Source: Epiperipatus broadwayi (lineage: Eukaryota > Onychophora > Udeonychophora > Euonychophora > Peripatidae). Taken from it: a stretch of DNA of 64,000 nt. Shown piece after piece: positions 26,701 through 39,460 of the stretch. The DNA lies in NCBI GenBank assembly GCA_028023455.1, contig JAQFVV010006354.1:992001-1056000 (forward strand). The letters run 5' to 3'. A program made the translations under genes and the position numbers. Under the pieces are notes generated by a model, which saw only the letters and a program-made list of their open reading frames with translations, had not been told where the DNA came from and made no database searches. Position 1 is the stretch's first letter; every line of letters starts with the position of its first letter.

Positions 26701-28470
26701 ATGAATTTTTATGTAAGAAAAATTATTTATTTTTTAATTATTTTGTTCTCTCTCTTTCTTGAAAATTAAAGAAAAATGTTTCAGAAAAAGAAAAAAGACG
26801 ATTCCATAAAATAATAAAAGAGTAATGAATATTAATTATTTATAGAGTTTTTAAGAGTTAAACTTTTCTATTATATTTCACATTTTGTTTAGATAGATAG
26901 AATTTTGATAAAGAGTTTTAGACTAAACAAAAAAATATTTTTAATTTAAAAAAAATGTGCTTTAGTTTGAATGCATAAAATTGATGACATAGTGAAATTT
27001 TAATTAAAAAAGAAATTATTTCTCAAATTTTTAGTAAAATGTTAGAGTTAGTTAAAATGTATGAAAATTTAGACTTTGCTTACACTATATTGCATTTATA
27101 AAAATCATAATTGTCAGCACTTTTGTTACTACCGAATTTAAATTACTATTTAATGATTTTCTATCCTGGCTAATCTTTTCTTGAGAATAGTCAAGAAATA
27201 ATAAAACTTTGTATTTAAGTGTTATGTGGCAAAAAATTCTACATTTTGAGATAACAATGCACGCTTTTATGAAAGATTCTCTCTGAATATTGTATGTACT
27301 AATTAAATTTAATTAAGAAAATACATACCAACAAGATCAGACTTTCTTTGAAATGCTGCTATTAATAATCAGTTTAAACGTATTAAAAATGAAATGATGT
27401 TTATTTTTTGGCACTATTATATTTTCGAATGATGTATTTTGCATTATGTAAATTTTCTCAATAATTATGCTAATTGTATTTTATACATTTTGATACAAAG
27501 ACAAATTAACCTTTTGAAAGCTCATTAACGTGTGTGATAGAATTTTTTTTTATTAAAGCACTCAATCTTACAATCCAGCACTAAATTTATATGATGCTTT
27601 GTCAAACACACATATATTTCCCTATTATATATAGACATGCAAACATATATTTAAAACACACACTTTAATAAAGTAAATAATGAGTAAAATTTTAGAATTT
27701 TTTTTTACGTATTTGAAGACAAATATTAGAGTGCATATTAAAATAGTAACATATATGTAATTTTACTATATGAGATATTTAGAATGTTCGTTATTTTTTT
27801 GTTTGTAAATTGAACAAAAGTTAGTCAAGTATGGAACACATAATAATAATAAACAGCCACTTGAAAATAAATATGCCCATTTCAGCTCCAAAGCAAAGAA
27901 AGATAAAAAAGGCGAAAAAAAGGTGTATTTTAGAAATGAGGTTTGTGATAACTATAAAATAAATCTGTGAATCACAAATACCAGACATATTTGATAATTT
28001 ACAAAGCTATCCTTTAATTATTTCAGCAGAATTTTTTTTTGTGAAATACTTTAACATCTTGTCTAATTGAAGCTTCCAATGTATTCTATTTCATGTCATA
28101 ACTTCCATTATAATTATGGTCAAGTTCACTAATTAGGAAATCTTGCAAGGTTCATTATTTTATATGTCTAATCCAATAAAAAGGTGATTTTAGTGAACTT
28201 TATAGTATCACATGAAGCAAGTTGATAATATTGATTGATTTTATGATATTGACATTGTATTTTTAAAATTTAATGGGGCACCCTTAAATGAAACTTTTCT
28301 AATGGCTTAATAGTGCACTGATAGAATATACAAGTATCAATTCCATATGATAAATCAATTTTATATACACTAACTTAATTGTAGTAGTTATTTCCCTATG
28401 CTAACATACTCTATCTTTTGATTTGATGATTAGTAGTATAGTGAGATTAATGGTGTACCTTAACATCCAA
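23717..28470. other. AT-rich non-coding stretch
   Basis: Nothing recognised in 4.7 kb. The 102-codon frame at 26461-26769 is low-complexity and hydrophobic, as expected by chance in AT-rich DNA. Confidence 0.5.
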
Positions 28471-28479
28471 ATCCAACTT

Positions 28480-29860
28480 TTTTTTAATAAACTACCAAAA
28501 TATTTAAACTAATTTACATACCCAAGTTTAGAACCAAACAAGCTAAAAATTGCAAAGATTTTTCTTCTTCACAGACTGATTATAAACAATTTGAATTTTT
28601 TGAACATTGAATAAAAAGTTTTTATGTGTTGCTTTCAAAATATAAGTATATTCTGTAAACCACAATTTTAACTGGAAATAATAGAGCCACCATCAGCATA
28701 TTATAAGATCAGAATTGAAGAAGTTTTTCTTTTCATTTTTAATTCATTCAAATTAAAAATTTTATCAGTGAAGTTCCATCATATATTGATCCCTGCTTGA
28801 TTCAGCCATCTATAAACAATTCCAAAGATAGACTCATAAAATTTGGAAACAATATTCTAGGAAATACATAACCTTGTTTAACACCAGTTTTCATTTCCAA
28901 TTCCCCAGATTTTTTACATGTAGCAATAATACTTTCTCTCAATTTATTATGCAGAAGCTGAATAATATGAATGAAATTTGATAGCCAACTGATGAATTTC
29001 AGATAATGCCAGAGACATGTCCTGTTCAATGAATCAAATTATTTGACAAAATCAATTAAAAAATATATAAATCACTCCTTTTTTCCAAACCATTTTTACA
29101 TTTTCCAGGCAACCAAACCATATTTATATGTTTCTTGATTGTCTTAAATCACACTGAGTTTCTAGTAATCATTCAGCTATAACTGGAAACAATTCATTAT
29201 TAAAATTAGCAAATTACTTTTGCTGTATTGGAATAATACTCCATAGTATAATTGTGACTTGTTTATTCTCCTTTGTTTTTAAAAATTGAAACAATAAAAG
29301 TATCCTTGTGATCAGGTGGAATAATAGATCCTTAAATTCTTGGAAAAATCTCAATATTTTTGAAGCTAAAGCATTCACTCCATATTTTAAAATTACTCCC
29401 AGAATATCAATAAGATTTGTTAAAAGAACCGTTTTGACTTCACTAAGCTGAATGCCTTTGTCCAAATCTAAAGGAGTAGGTAAAATGATGTATCATTAAA
29501 AATCAAATCATCAAAAGATGACCAAAATATCACTGTCATTATATAAAAGAGTTCTAGTGCTAATTTTAATAGGATTAGGATACCATTTCTCTGATCCATA
29601 TGGTGCCTTCAATGCATAAACAAAGTTCAGCTAATGTCTGTATATTCTTTGCAGTTTTAATCTACTAATCATTTTAAACTTTATTATCAGCTGTTGACTT
29701 TTGGCTTACAGATCTTTGTATTTATCATGAAGTTCCATATTAAATCTATTATTCAGCCAATCAAAAACTATCTCAAGTTGTCTTTTAATCAAATTAGATT
29801 TTCAAAATCTGTGTTTATTTTTTTTTATTGGTACAATTCTTATTAAATGGTGCAATCATA
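28480..29860 (-). pseudogene. LINE (non-LTR retrotransposon) reverse transcriptase relic
   Basis: Minus-strand translation across several frames gives LINE landmarks in the right order. About 29570-29640: LKAPYGSEKWYPNP followed by LLYNDSDIL. About 29400-29460: a pre-RT segment with SEVKTVLL and ILKYGVNALASKIL. About 29280-29340: a PPDHKDTFIVSIFKNKG-like stretch. About 29030-29110: the motif A region LIDFVK.FDSLNR. 28880-28990: FIHIIQLLHNKLRESI then the motif B region TGVKQGYVFPRILF. About 28680: a YADG remnant of the YADD catalytic box. Stops and indels are numerous. It is clearly dead and old. The endonuclease part is not seen upstream. Confidence 0.8.
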
Positions 29861-30056
29861 TTGCTATATGAATAACGTATAATTATAGCGTATTTATTTT
29901 ATTGTCAAAATTGAATAATAACATTGTTTATTTGAAATTTAAATTTTCTCATTTATTCTTTGCATAATCACAGAAGTAGATTTGGACTTAAAATATACTG
30001 GTCTTTATACAATATGACAGATGAAAAAAAAGAAATTGGAGATATCCACAGAAATA

Positions 30057-30225
<169 letters not shown>

Positions 30226-30755
30226 CTCTTAATATAATATTATTATTGTCATTTGTAAATAAAACATATTTATATTTATTAAATTACTTTGACTTTTATG
30301 TTTTGAATTTCGCATAATCATCTGCTTGATAATAAATTGGTTATGATATCCTAATCTTAATTTTACAATATATTTTAAATGTATTTTCTAATACAATTAT
30401 CAATCTATTATAGATTTAATATTATTCTTACCAGTAGTATTTAATTCGAGTTAATAAACGACAAGGCATAGTCAATAAATTCTTATGTTTTTTTTATACA
30501 CAGACTAGTTAATCAAGTTATTTTAATTAGTTTATAATGTTTTCATTTATATCTTTAAATCATAAAATTTATGGTAGGATATAATGGGATGCAATAAATG
30601 TCCTCTGATATCTAGCTAATTTGATTTAAAAGTTTATTCTTAATAAATAATTATTTTATAAAACCCTAATATATCATTTATTCATCATTTATTTATAATT
30701 ATTTATTTATTTATCTATATTTTATTGTAATACAAGTATATTATATATACTTAAG

Positions 30756-30860
30756 GTAGATGTAATTAAAGGGTATTTGAACCCAGACTTTCAAACTCCC
30801 TACTGTCATCCACTCTATCCAATATAACCTATACACATGATCATGTATATGTAAAAAAGG
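30756..30860 (-). repeat. Dispersed repeat with a Pol III B-box-like motif, copy 1
   Basis: On the minus strand CTGGGTTCAAATACCC resembles a tRNA B box. The stretch aligns over about 100 bp with 53076-53180 (roughly two thirds identical by eye). It may be an old SINE; no target duplication was found. Confidence 0.4.
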
Positions 30861-31499
30861 ACTGATTATATATCCAGACCAACTGATGAGTTCTTGTTCA
30901 GCATGAAATATGTATATTGGAGATCATTTATTTTTTTTACATGTATTTGGTTATGTATTGTATAGAATGAATGACTGTACCTTTACTATTTGATAATTCT
31001 CTAATACTTAACTCATCTATTCATTTTTGATAGATATAATTTGGTGTTTAATAATCTTAATTTTAATACCCAATATAAATAACAACGCATAATTTAATTG
31101 TTTTTTGTTTTGTTGTACCTTTATGTGATGATCTTTCATTTTTATAATCATTCTGATAATGAGTTTTCTTGAATTTAAATCTTGTTTTGGAAATCATTGT
31201 GATCATGATATAAGCTAATTATAAAACGATAAATATTGAAAAAGCATAAAACACTCCTATTAATAAATAATACTAGTTGATAAGCTTATTTGTAAATTTC
31301 TTGTGGAGTGATGTTTTCTTTGAAGACAGGCACAAAGATGCCAATTCTCTGGGGAAAAAACCTGGTAATTATAATATAGAAATTATACTAGTATTTATAT
31401 ATTTAAATTATGTAATTGTTCTGGCCAACATTTTATTATTAGTTATTTAGTTAAGGTAGTTTATAATGAATAATAGTAATAGTATTTTATTGGGTGCGT

Positions 31500-33260
31500 C
31501 TGAAATGAAAATGTGAATTTAAATTTAATCTGATACATGATTTTTGAAAAATTTAGTGTGAAATTTGAGGCTAAATTAGATATTAAATATACAGTAATGG
31601 ATCTAAAGCTAATTTAGATACAAGATTCAAACAATATCAGGCTGAATTAAAAGATAATTTTGATATTAAATTAAATGTTAATTTTGATGCATTTAATGTG
31701 TAATTAGAGGAATCCTGGATATCAAGTTTTAGATTGGATGAGTTTAGAACTGAATTGAAAGCTGATTCTAAAAGATTAGAATATAAAATAGAGGAATCTA
31801 AAATTAGGTTCAATGCAAGATTTAATGAGTCTCAAGCTAAATTTGAGACTAGGTTTGATGCATTGCAAATTAAACCCAAAGGGTTCCAAACTGAATTTAA
31901 TGAATTTGGCTAAAAAGTTGATATAGTTGATAAAACAAACAAGTTATCACTAAATATGAGTCTGAAAATCTTACATAAAAATTTTTACAGTTCAGAGTAG
32001 ACTCTCAATCTAAATTTAAGGAACTATTTAAGGCATAAACTAAGTTTGGAATACAAATTCAGGAACAACAGAATGAATATAAAGATATTCAAATAAAATG
32101 TCAAGGTTTAAAAAAGCAAATAAAGAATCTCAAGCCAAATCTAAAGCTGAATTTTTTAAAAAGGTAAAGATAGTAGTTATGTTAAAGATGATCTTTAGGA
32201 TAATAATATTAAGAAAAGTATTATTATAGATGATGATATCTACTTAAACAAATTATTTACTTTATAGTTGGTAAAGTTAATGAACGTTTTGTTCCATGTG
32301 TAGCAAATAATTTTAAATTGTTTATAAAAACTGATTATCCTCAAATATTTAGGACCTGTAAAAAGAAAACAGTTATATATTTGCTATTAATTCAAAGAAA
32401 GAAAAATATTGTTAATATAATTGAATAAGTGAGAGTTATAGGAAAATAATGTTGTATATTTCATTAAATAATAGTTAAAGATATTATAATTCTATTAGAG
32501 TTGAAAGAGACTATTATCTTGAAATTATAGTCGACGGAAAATATTGAACCTCACCTAAGAATAAGAAAGAGGTTAGATATATGTCATTGTATAGATAATA
32601 GTGAGAAAGTAATAATACTTAGTTAGAATATCATAATAACGTAGAAATTAGATCATTTTGTAGAGAGATGACTTATTTCGATTGTATTAATCTTAATGAT
32701 AGCGAATATTTATATAGATATAGTTATCGATATAAGGTGATGATATAAGATCTAAATAATTATAAGTTTAACAATAGTTATTGTATTAATGTTTTTTTTA
32801 CTATAAAAATTTCATATTTATAGGCGTAAAAGAATTAGGCATATTATTTACTATATAAAAGATTATTTTAATACTGTAGTTAAATTATTTCACAAGTATT
32901 ACAATTATCCGATGAGGTTATAAATCAAATAGATATGATTGTTATGTAGTGTTCATTTTAAATAATAGATAGCTTGTTTATGAATAAGTTTAATGAAATG
33001 TCCGAGTTTATGTTTAATTACTTAGTAAATAAATTTGATGCTGGTTTTATACTTTTTTCATGGAAGATGAATGTAGTAAGTGCTTTAATATTCATTGGTT
33101 CACATTGAGTGATAATTTGATGCTGATCAAAATTCCCAGGTTAGTTAACTATAAAAAAAAAATTCAAAAATTCTACAACCTAAATAAGGGATCATCCCCA
33201 ATCGAGAATATTGGAGAAAATGCATTTTTGCTAGAAATTCTGGGAAGAAATACGCTATGA
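31500..33260 (+). pseudogene. Decayed coiled-coil coding region, unrecognised
   Basis: Plus-strand translation of about 31600-31920 in one dominant frame is highly charged and heptad-like, for example RLDEFRTELKADSKRLEY and FNARFNESQAKFETRFDAL, with occasional stops. It resembles the start of the minus-strand reading at 61119-61334 (FNAKFETQ) and the composition of 37260-37950. About 32270-32380 reads VGKVNERFVPCVANN, and an open 66-codon frame lies at 33060-33260. No enzyme motif was recognised. The best guess is the N-terminal part of a Gag from an LTR element family, but this is inference from the similarity among the three loci. Confidence 0.4.
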
Positions 33261-33299
33261 ACGATATTTGAAAAATATTGCATATTTTTGAATAAATAA

Positions 33300-34600
33300 A
33301 TATCTTGTTTTGTATTAATTAGAATATAAAATTTAGTGCAACAATGATAATATTTGTGTTTAGTGCCATTTAGTTATGGAGATAGCATATTGTCTTACTA
33401 TGAAAATAAATGTAGACTGTGCATATATATATATATATAATTTATATAAGGTAATTAATATTTTAAAAGTGGTGTATTTAGAAATATTTATTAGCATATG
33501 GTATAAGAAAAACATATATGCACTTATAAGTCGTACATTGTAGGTTAGTTTAAATAATTAGATTATTTTAATCTTAATTACTTAATGTAAAATAGGGTAT
33601 TAAAATGATAATAATATTTATAGTATAATTAAGTAATTGAAAATCTTATTGAATGTACAGTTAATATTATTATATAGTTAGTAGAAACTTAAGCGAAGAC
33701 AAATTCTTTTTGTACAAAAAACAAAAACAAATGTAACTTATAAAAGTCATTCGAAATACAATAAGTAAAATTTAAAATTTTAATTAACTTATTGCAGGAA
33801 TAATATTTAAAATTTTTTTGTATCGCTTTTAAGAGTAATCCTTAAATTTTCCTATATACTCCGTGTCGTCTGTATATTATAGAAATTCTTGTATCGAATT
33901 TTTAATATGACTAACAAGATAAAATTTAATAAAGAGGCTTTATAGTATAAAACATGTTATAACATGTTATATATCTAGTTGAGTGATCTAAAATAAAAAT
34001 TAGTAAAGCAATATTCATGTTAGATTATGTGCAAGAGTAAATGATTTAAAATAATTAATATGTTAATTTAATATTTGAAAGGGCATGCAAATAAAGAATT
34101 CATATATTTTATTCTCTCTTCATTTAGTAATTTCACAATTAGTCAGTTCCAGCCAACAAATTCATATATTTAGTTTTCCTGTTCAATACTTTTATATATA
34201 AATATATAAAAAAAATCAATCATATACTATTAAATCCATTTCCAATAAACAAATTCAGATATTTAGTTTCAAACTATTTAGAAACTTTATGTGTAAATAT
34301 AAATATCATCAAGATATTTTTATTCAACAAACAGTTGATCTATTTCTGATTTTCCTTTTAATAACTCCACATATATAAAGTGAAGTATAACTCTTCCTTT
34401 AAATTACTTTCAATTTAAGCTTATGATCATAATTCACAGGTAAAATACAATATAATCTTACATAATATTGAATTTATTTTAATCTTTGAAAATTTAATAC
34501 CTTTTAATATTAGAAAAAGGAATCATTTAATCTTTTAATATCTAAATATCTAACCATTCCTTTTCTCACAAACATATTTTTTCTTCTCACACCTTAGACA
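33300..34600. other. AT-rich non-coding stretch
   Basis: Nothing recognised; a short (AT)n tract lies at about 33424-33439. Confidence 0.5.
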
Positions 34601-34611
34601 AGTATATTAGC

Positions 34612-35520
34612 TTTGTATTAGTAATATATTATATATCAAATACATGTAAGTTTTGGCAATTTATCTGCATAATTCAGTCTTTTTCTTTTCTGGCAGATAA
34701 TACGAATTGGTACTATAATTTCTCACAAGACTTATTTGCTGGTCTGGATGGTATGCTTAGGGGTTTAAACCAATATGTTACTTGGTTTTGCCTAGTCTCT
34801 CATGTTAAAAGATTTCCTAATATAATAAAAATATTTTTATTGTTTCTACTATATGCTTGCTATTCTAATTATCAGCAAAGCAAATTATTTTCTATACAGT
34901 GAACGTTAACTGCTTTATTGTATATTTTTCAGTATAGAATTTCATTAATCTTCACTGGATTGAAGCTGACTGTTGAATACCTGTTTTTTATCTGCCCCAT
35001 TATCTACAGCATGCACCATAATGTAGATTATCTTTTTTGCTATTTACAACATCTATCATAATGATCACTAACCTTGGAACCCAGAGAAAAATAATTCTCT
35101 AGTATTCTTTACCAAAAAAAAAAAAAAAATAGCGGTTCTGGCGTTTATCAATAAAGCTTGTTAGAGCATATTAGCATAGCTCTTTATTTTTTATTTTATT
35201 TACAAGCTTAAAAAATAATCATGTTATATGTGACTTTATTTTTTGCCGACTATAAATAGCGATTCACTTTCTTTTCTTTACATATACAAAAATATGTTTT
35301 TATCCTTTATTCGAATTCGCCATACCTTTTCTATCAAAATCAATAAAATTTTATTGCAACGTGATTTTTAACAAGTTAAACTAAAAAATCTTAAAATACT
35401 GTTTTATTTAGTAACTGCATATTTTTTTCATCTCCATCATATTATATAGGTGTGCATAAGCACAGACACATGTATTTTTTTTGAAATCTTTTAATATAGA
35501 ATTTACACTGCTGCCATTAA
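34612..35520 (-). repeat. LTR of the old element (downstream copy)
   Basis: Aligned to 38360-39183. It contains a 117-bp insertion absent from the other LTR. Confidence 0.6.
35128..35264. mobile_element. 117-bp insertion with 10-bp target duplication, related to H1
   Basis: AATAGCGGTT (35128-35137) and AATAGCGATT (35255-35264) flank 35138-35254. The other LTR has one AATAATGGTT at the same place and no insert. The insert contains AAGCTTGTTAGAGCATATTAGC and GCTCTTTATTTT blocks that align with the part of the H1 monomer around 8990-9030. No hammerhead remains. Confidence 0.6.
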
Positions 35521-35722
35521 GGTTATATAACCACTCCTTTTAAAAGGATACAAAGGGATAGTGGGACTTTCTATTTCTTATTTATTTATTAACACTCCAT
35601 TAATTAAAGTCTATTTTTTAAATATCAATATCGTTCTTATTTTTTGCAAGCTAGAAATCTTTTTTTTTTTTAATTAGTGGTTCATTTTCAAGTATCTCTC
35701 TTGCTTTCTCACAAGCTGGTAG
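35396..35722. repeat. Donor of a recent 325-bp direct duplication
   Basis: Almost identical to 36699-37022; two differences were seen. It spans the LTR edge and adjacent internal sequence. Confidence 0.85.
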
Positions 35723-35988
35723 TTCTCTTTTTAATTATTGTCTTAATACTTTTAAATTTCTCTCTTGCTTTTCACAAGATAGTAAGGTATTCCTTTTAAT
35801 TTAACTTATTAGTTCTAATGTCCATTTTCCACCCTATATTGTTGGAGGATGTGAACATTGTATGACTTTTATATTTTTATCATCCTGGATTAGAAAAGCA
35901 TTTTCACAATGCTTGATCATTCATACAGAATAAAAGTTGTCCTATTCAGGAAGATTAGCATTAAATGCTTTCACAATCACTCTATTAT

Positions 35989-36510
35989 CTATTTTAAAAG
36001 AGTAGGGGTTTGATTTTGTGTAAGCTTACTCTTTTTCTCTTGATGACACATTTTCTTATATGTTTTGTCTTGATCCCCTTCCATATTAATGCTTTTTGAT
36101 ATTATATCCAATGAAATTTTTATAAGACTTGGTACTGCTTTGCAAAAATGAAGATGGTTAGGATCAAATCCTGTGGATTCATTCCAGGTCCAATAAATTT
36201 TATAACTTTGCCACCTGCCATCTAAAAACTGAGTATACATTTAATAATTTTTTATACAAAATCTTTCCTGCATGATCTGATATTTAATGGCTTCTCACTG
36301 CTCTTCCAATCAGAAATTATTCAAAATCTGATTCCTGTATTTCAACTATGAGGTTGGCTTATTTATTAAAGAGTTCCACCAATCATTGAAAAGTTCATTC
36401 AAATGTTTGTATACAATTGCAACTTTCTCTCTTTGCACCAGCTGGTTTAAATCAAAGTAGTTTTCTAAGCTATCCAGGTGTTTCATTGGTCTCTTTCCTG
36501 TCTCACATCT
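35989..36510 (-). pseudogene. Gag capsid relic of the old LTR element
   Basis: Minus-strand reading from about 36500 gives HLDSLENYFDLNQLVQREKV, then KHLNELFNDWWNSLINKP. That is the helical pattern of Ty3/gypsy Gag and matches in layout the Gag of the young element at 19.5 kb (HVESLKRLF...EWREAMKNKP). Stops interrupt it near 36360. A further open stretch of 83 codons (35989-36240) follows, with no recognised motif. The upstream 37260-37950 part would be its coiled-coil N-terminus, but the recent duplication at 36620-37084 now lies between them. Confidence 0.55.
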
Positions 36511-36619
36511 GAAATTCTACATTTTTAAAAAATTGATTAATACAATTGATATTGTCAAAATGTCTATATTGCCCTTTAACTATTATATCATTTTAGCTTT
36601 CTTTTTACTTTATATATAC

Positions 36620-37084
36620 TTCGAAATCAAATAAAATGTTATAAAAACATATTTATAAACAACAAAACATAACACTTATATTAATTATATAAAAACATAC
36701 TGTTTTATTTAGTAACTGCATATTTTTTTCATCTCCATCATATTATATAGGTGTGCATAAGTACAGACACATGTATTTTTTTTGAAATCTTTTAATATAG
36801 AATTTACACTGCTGCCATTAAGGTTATATATCCACTCCTTTTAAAAGGATACAAAGGGATAGTGGGACTTTCTATTTCTTATTTATTTATTAACACTCCA
36901 TTAATTAAAGTCTATTTTTTAAATATCAATATCGTTCTTATTTTTTGCAAGCTAGAAATCTTTTTTTTTTTTAATTAGTGGTTCATTTTCAAGTATCTCT
37001 CTTGCTTTCTCACAAGCTGGTAACATAAGTGTTATGTTTTGTTGTTTATAAATATGTTTTTATAACATTTTATTTGATTTCGAA
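36620..37084. repeat. Duplicated LTR-edge segment bracketed by perfect 59-bp inverted repeats
   Basis: 36620-36678 and 37026-37084 are exact reverse complements (TTCGAAATCAAATAAAATG...). Between them sits the 325-bp copy (36699-37022) of 35396-35722. Both duplications are near-perfect although the host LTRs are far more diverged, so they arose together and late. Confidence 0.9.
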
Positions 37085-37259
37085 GGATTAGTACAACATA
37101 AAAAACGAAAAGAAAAAAAGGTATTTTCCGTTTTCTTCTGTTTTTAAGTATTGTTATTTTTATATATACTATAACAGATTTGTTTTTTCTTTAAATTCTT
37201 TTGTCTCATTGATCCAATTTATTATATTATACTTCAATTCAGTGTAATCAGCCTTAATG

Positions 37260-37950
37260 TCATTTATAATGACATCCACATCCTCCTGTGCTTTCTGAAT
37301 CCTGTGTTGAGTGTTCAAAAGTGCTGCTTTTAATTAATGAAGAGCTTTGGATTTGAAGTACCTCTACCTTCTCTTTATCTTTCAGTTCCAGCTCTTTTAG
37401 TCTTTTGACTATACTTAAAACTGTTTTTTGCAATTGATCCTCATATGATTTAACAGATTCATGAACCATGTCCTGCACATCCACATACAATTTTTTTCCT
37501 ATGGACTCTCTTCTTTTGCAGATTCATGTTTTTGCTTTTTCATCTGTTCTTTCAGGATGATTATGTTATACACCATTAATTTTTTTTTCATTTCTTTATG
37601 CATTTCTTCAATTATCTGTAGTGTCCATTTTTTGGTTTTGATTGTATATTTCATTGAATTCAAAACACATTTTTTTCTTGATTTGTTTCATTTCTTTAAA
37701 TTCTTTATCTTTGTTATCCATTTTTTCTTGATTTTGTTTGTACATTCCTTTAAATTCTAAGCATATTTTTTCTTGATTTGTTTTAGTCTTTCCATGTATG
37801 TTAACAAAATTTGCATGTTAACTGTGGCTGGCTTTTATCCTATCTGCATTTATACCAATGAATTTTGTCTTGAACTACCAGATCAGCTTTCATTGGTTGC
37901 ATTTCTTCTTTGATGAATCCATACTTATTAGTGCAACACTAATTTTTTCT
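37260..37950 (-). pseudogene. Coiled-coil N-terminal part of a Gag-like gene, decayed
   Basis: Minus-strand reading is rich in Lys and Glu with heptad character, for example EEMHKEMKKKLMVYN and VKRLKELELKDKEKVEVL. An open frame of 76 codons lies at 37260-37490. The segment sits between the upstream LTR and the Gag-like relic, where a Gag N-terminus is expected. Function beyond this is unknown. Confidence 0.45.
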
Positions 37951-38359
37951 TTGACTTATCATGAGTATTTATATATAAATATATAAAAGATTTGATTCAC
38001 TATTCGTTCTTTACTTGTAATTTTGCATAACTTTCTCTATTTCTCTACTGTATCATAAAGTCACAATTATCATACACAGTTCCTTCCAGTACATTATTTT
38101 ATACTGCAATCTTATATTATCTTTATATTGCCATTTATTTTCTAATTACAACACATTTTTTCTTTTAGGCATATGCTCTTCTTTTTGTAAGAAAAGGAAT
38201 GCTCAGGTCATCAATATAATGGTAGTGTCAATTAGGTGTTGGTAAAAATTCAGTGTTTATCATCATGTTATTTCAGTTGTGGCCAATATGGAAATTAGCA
38301 TAACTGTGTTGGTGTGATGTTTAACATTTAATCATATATAAATCAACATAAATAAATGG

Positions 38360-39183
38360 ATTAGTGTATTATGTATCAAATACTTGTAAGTTTTTGGCAA
38401 TTTAGCTGCTTAATCCAGTCTTTCATTTTTTGGTAGATTATAAGTGTTGGTACTATAATATCTCCCAGGCTACATTTACTGGAGTGGATGGTATGCTTAA
38501 GGTTTTCAACCATTCTTCTTCTTGGTTATGCCTAAGTCTCTCATAATAACAGCTTTCCTCGTATAATAAAACATTTTTATAACTTCTACTATAAGCTTGT
38601 AATTTCAATTAGCAGCAAAGCAAATTCTTCTCTGCATGGTGCACTTCCACTGCTTTATTGTATATTTTGCAGTATAGAAATTTTATTCATTCTCACTGAA
38701 ATGAAGCTGACTGTTTAATGCCTAATTGTTTTTCTGTCTATTGTATTACCTACATCATGTACAATAATGTAGAATATCTTCTTTGTTTTTTATATCACCT
38801 ACTATAATGACAATTAATCTCAGACACCAGAGAAAAATATTTTCTAGTATTTTTTATCAAAAGAAAGAAATAATGGTTTGCTTTCTTTTGTTTAAGTATT
38901 ACAAAAAATTCCTTACTGACCTTTCTTATTGTATTCATAATAAAAAATATTAATTCATAATTCTTTTTCCTTTATTCGAGATCACCATTCTCTTTTCTAT
39001 CAAAATTAATAAGATTTTATTTCACCACAATTTGGAACCAGTTAAACTAAATAATCTCAAAATACTATTTTATTTATTAACTGCACATTTTCTTCATTTT
39101 TATTATATATAGATATGAGTAAGTGCAAGCACACATATATTTTTTCTTGAAATCTTATGTGACACTTACACTGCTATCACCTA
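38360..39183 (-). repeat. LTR of the old element (upstream copy)
   Basis: Aligned with 34612-35520 except for the 117-bp insertion there. In the minus orientation of the Gag relic this is the 5' LTR. Confidence 0.6.
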
Positions 39184-39364
39184 CAAACATAAAATTTAAA
39201 ACTGAACTAATGCAAGAATAGCATTCATAATTATGTATGTATTGTGATACTTATAATAACACAAAAATAATAATTAACTGTACACTTATTTAATGTTAAT
39301 ATATAATATACAAATCAATATATATATCAAAATACAGTACAATTTATATAAATTATATTCTTTT

Positions 39365-39412
39365 AGAAGTACTTTCGACCATACACTTTGTAGTCTTTAT
39401 CAACTATATAAC
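39365..39412 (-). ncRNA. Hammerhead-like fold in PLE P1 UTR, minus copy
   Basis: Same layout as 44002-44050 on the opposite strand: TTGATAA core, stem II GACTA/TGGTC with one wobble, GAAA, palindromic AGTACT. The core deviates at C3 and G8. Confidence 0.55.
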
Positions 39413-39460
39413 GTTGAATAATCAAAACGAGACAACCCTTAACAATACCCATAGTTCAAT

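Larger units (their letters stand above)
34612..39185 (-). mobile_element. Old LTR retrotransposon, minus orientation, pol missing
   Basis: Direct repeats at about 34612-35520 and 38360-39183 align along their length at roughly 80% by eye (shared GATGGTATGCTTA, CTGCTTTATTGTATATTTT, CCTTTATTCGA, CAATAAAATTTTATT-type blocks) and are best explained as LTRs. On the minus strand, between them, are a coiled-coil region (37950-37260) and a Gag-like segment (36500-35990). No protease, RT or integrase was found in the remaining space, so the element was non-autonomous or lost pol. Boundaries are approximate and no target duplication was established. Confidence 0.65.

Noticed and set aside
26461-26769. 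102-codon hydrophobic frame
   Set aside because: AT-rich composition alone gives Phe/Leu/Ile/Tyr-rich frames; no motif, no context.
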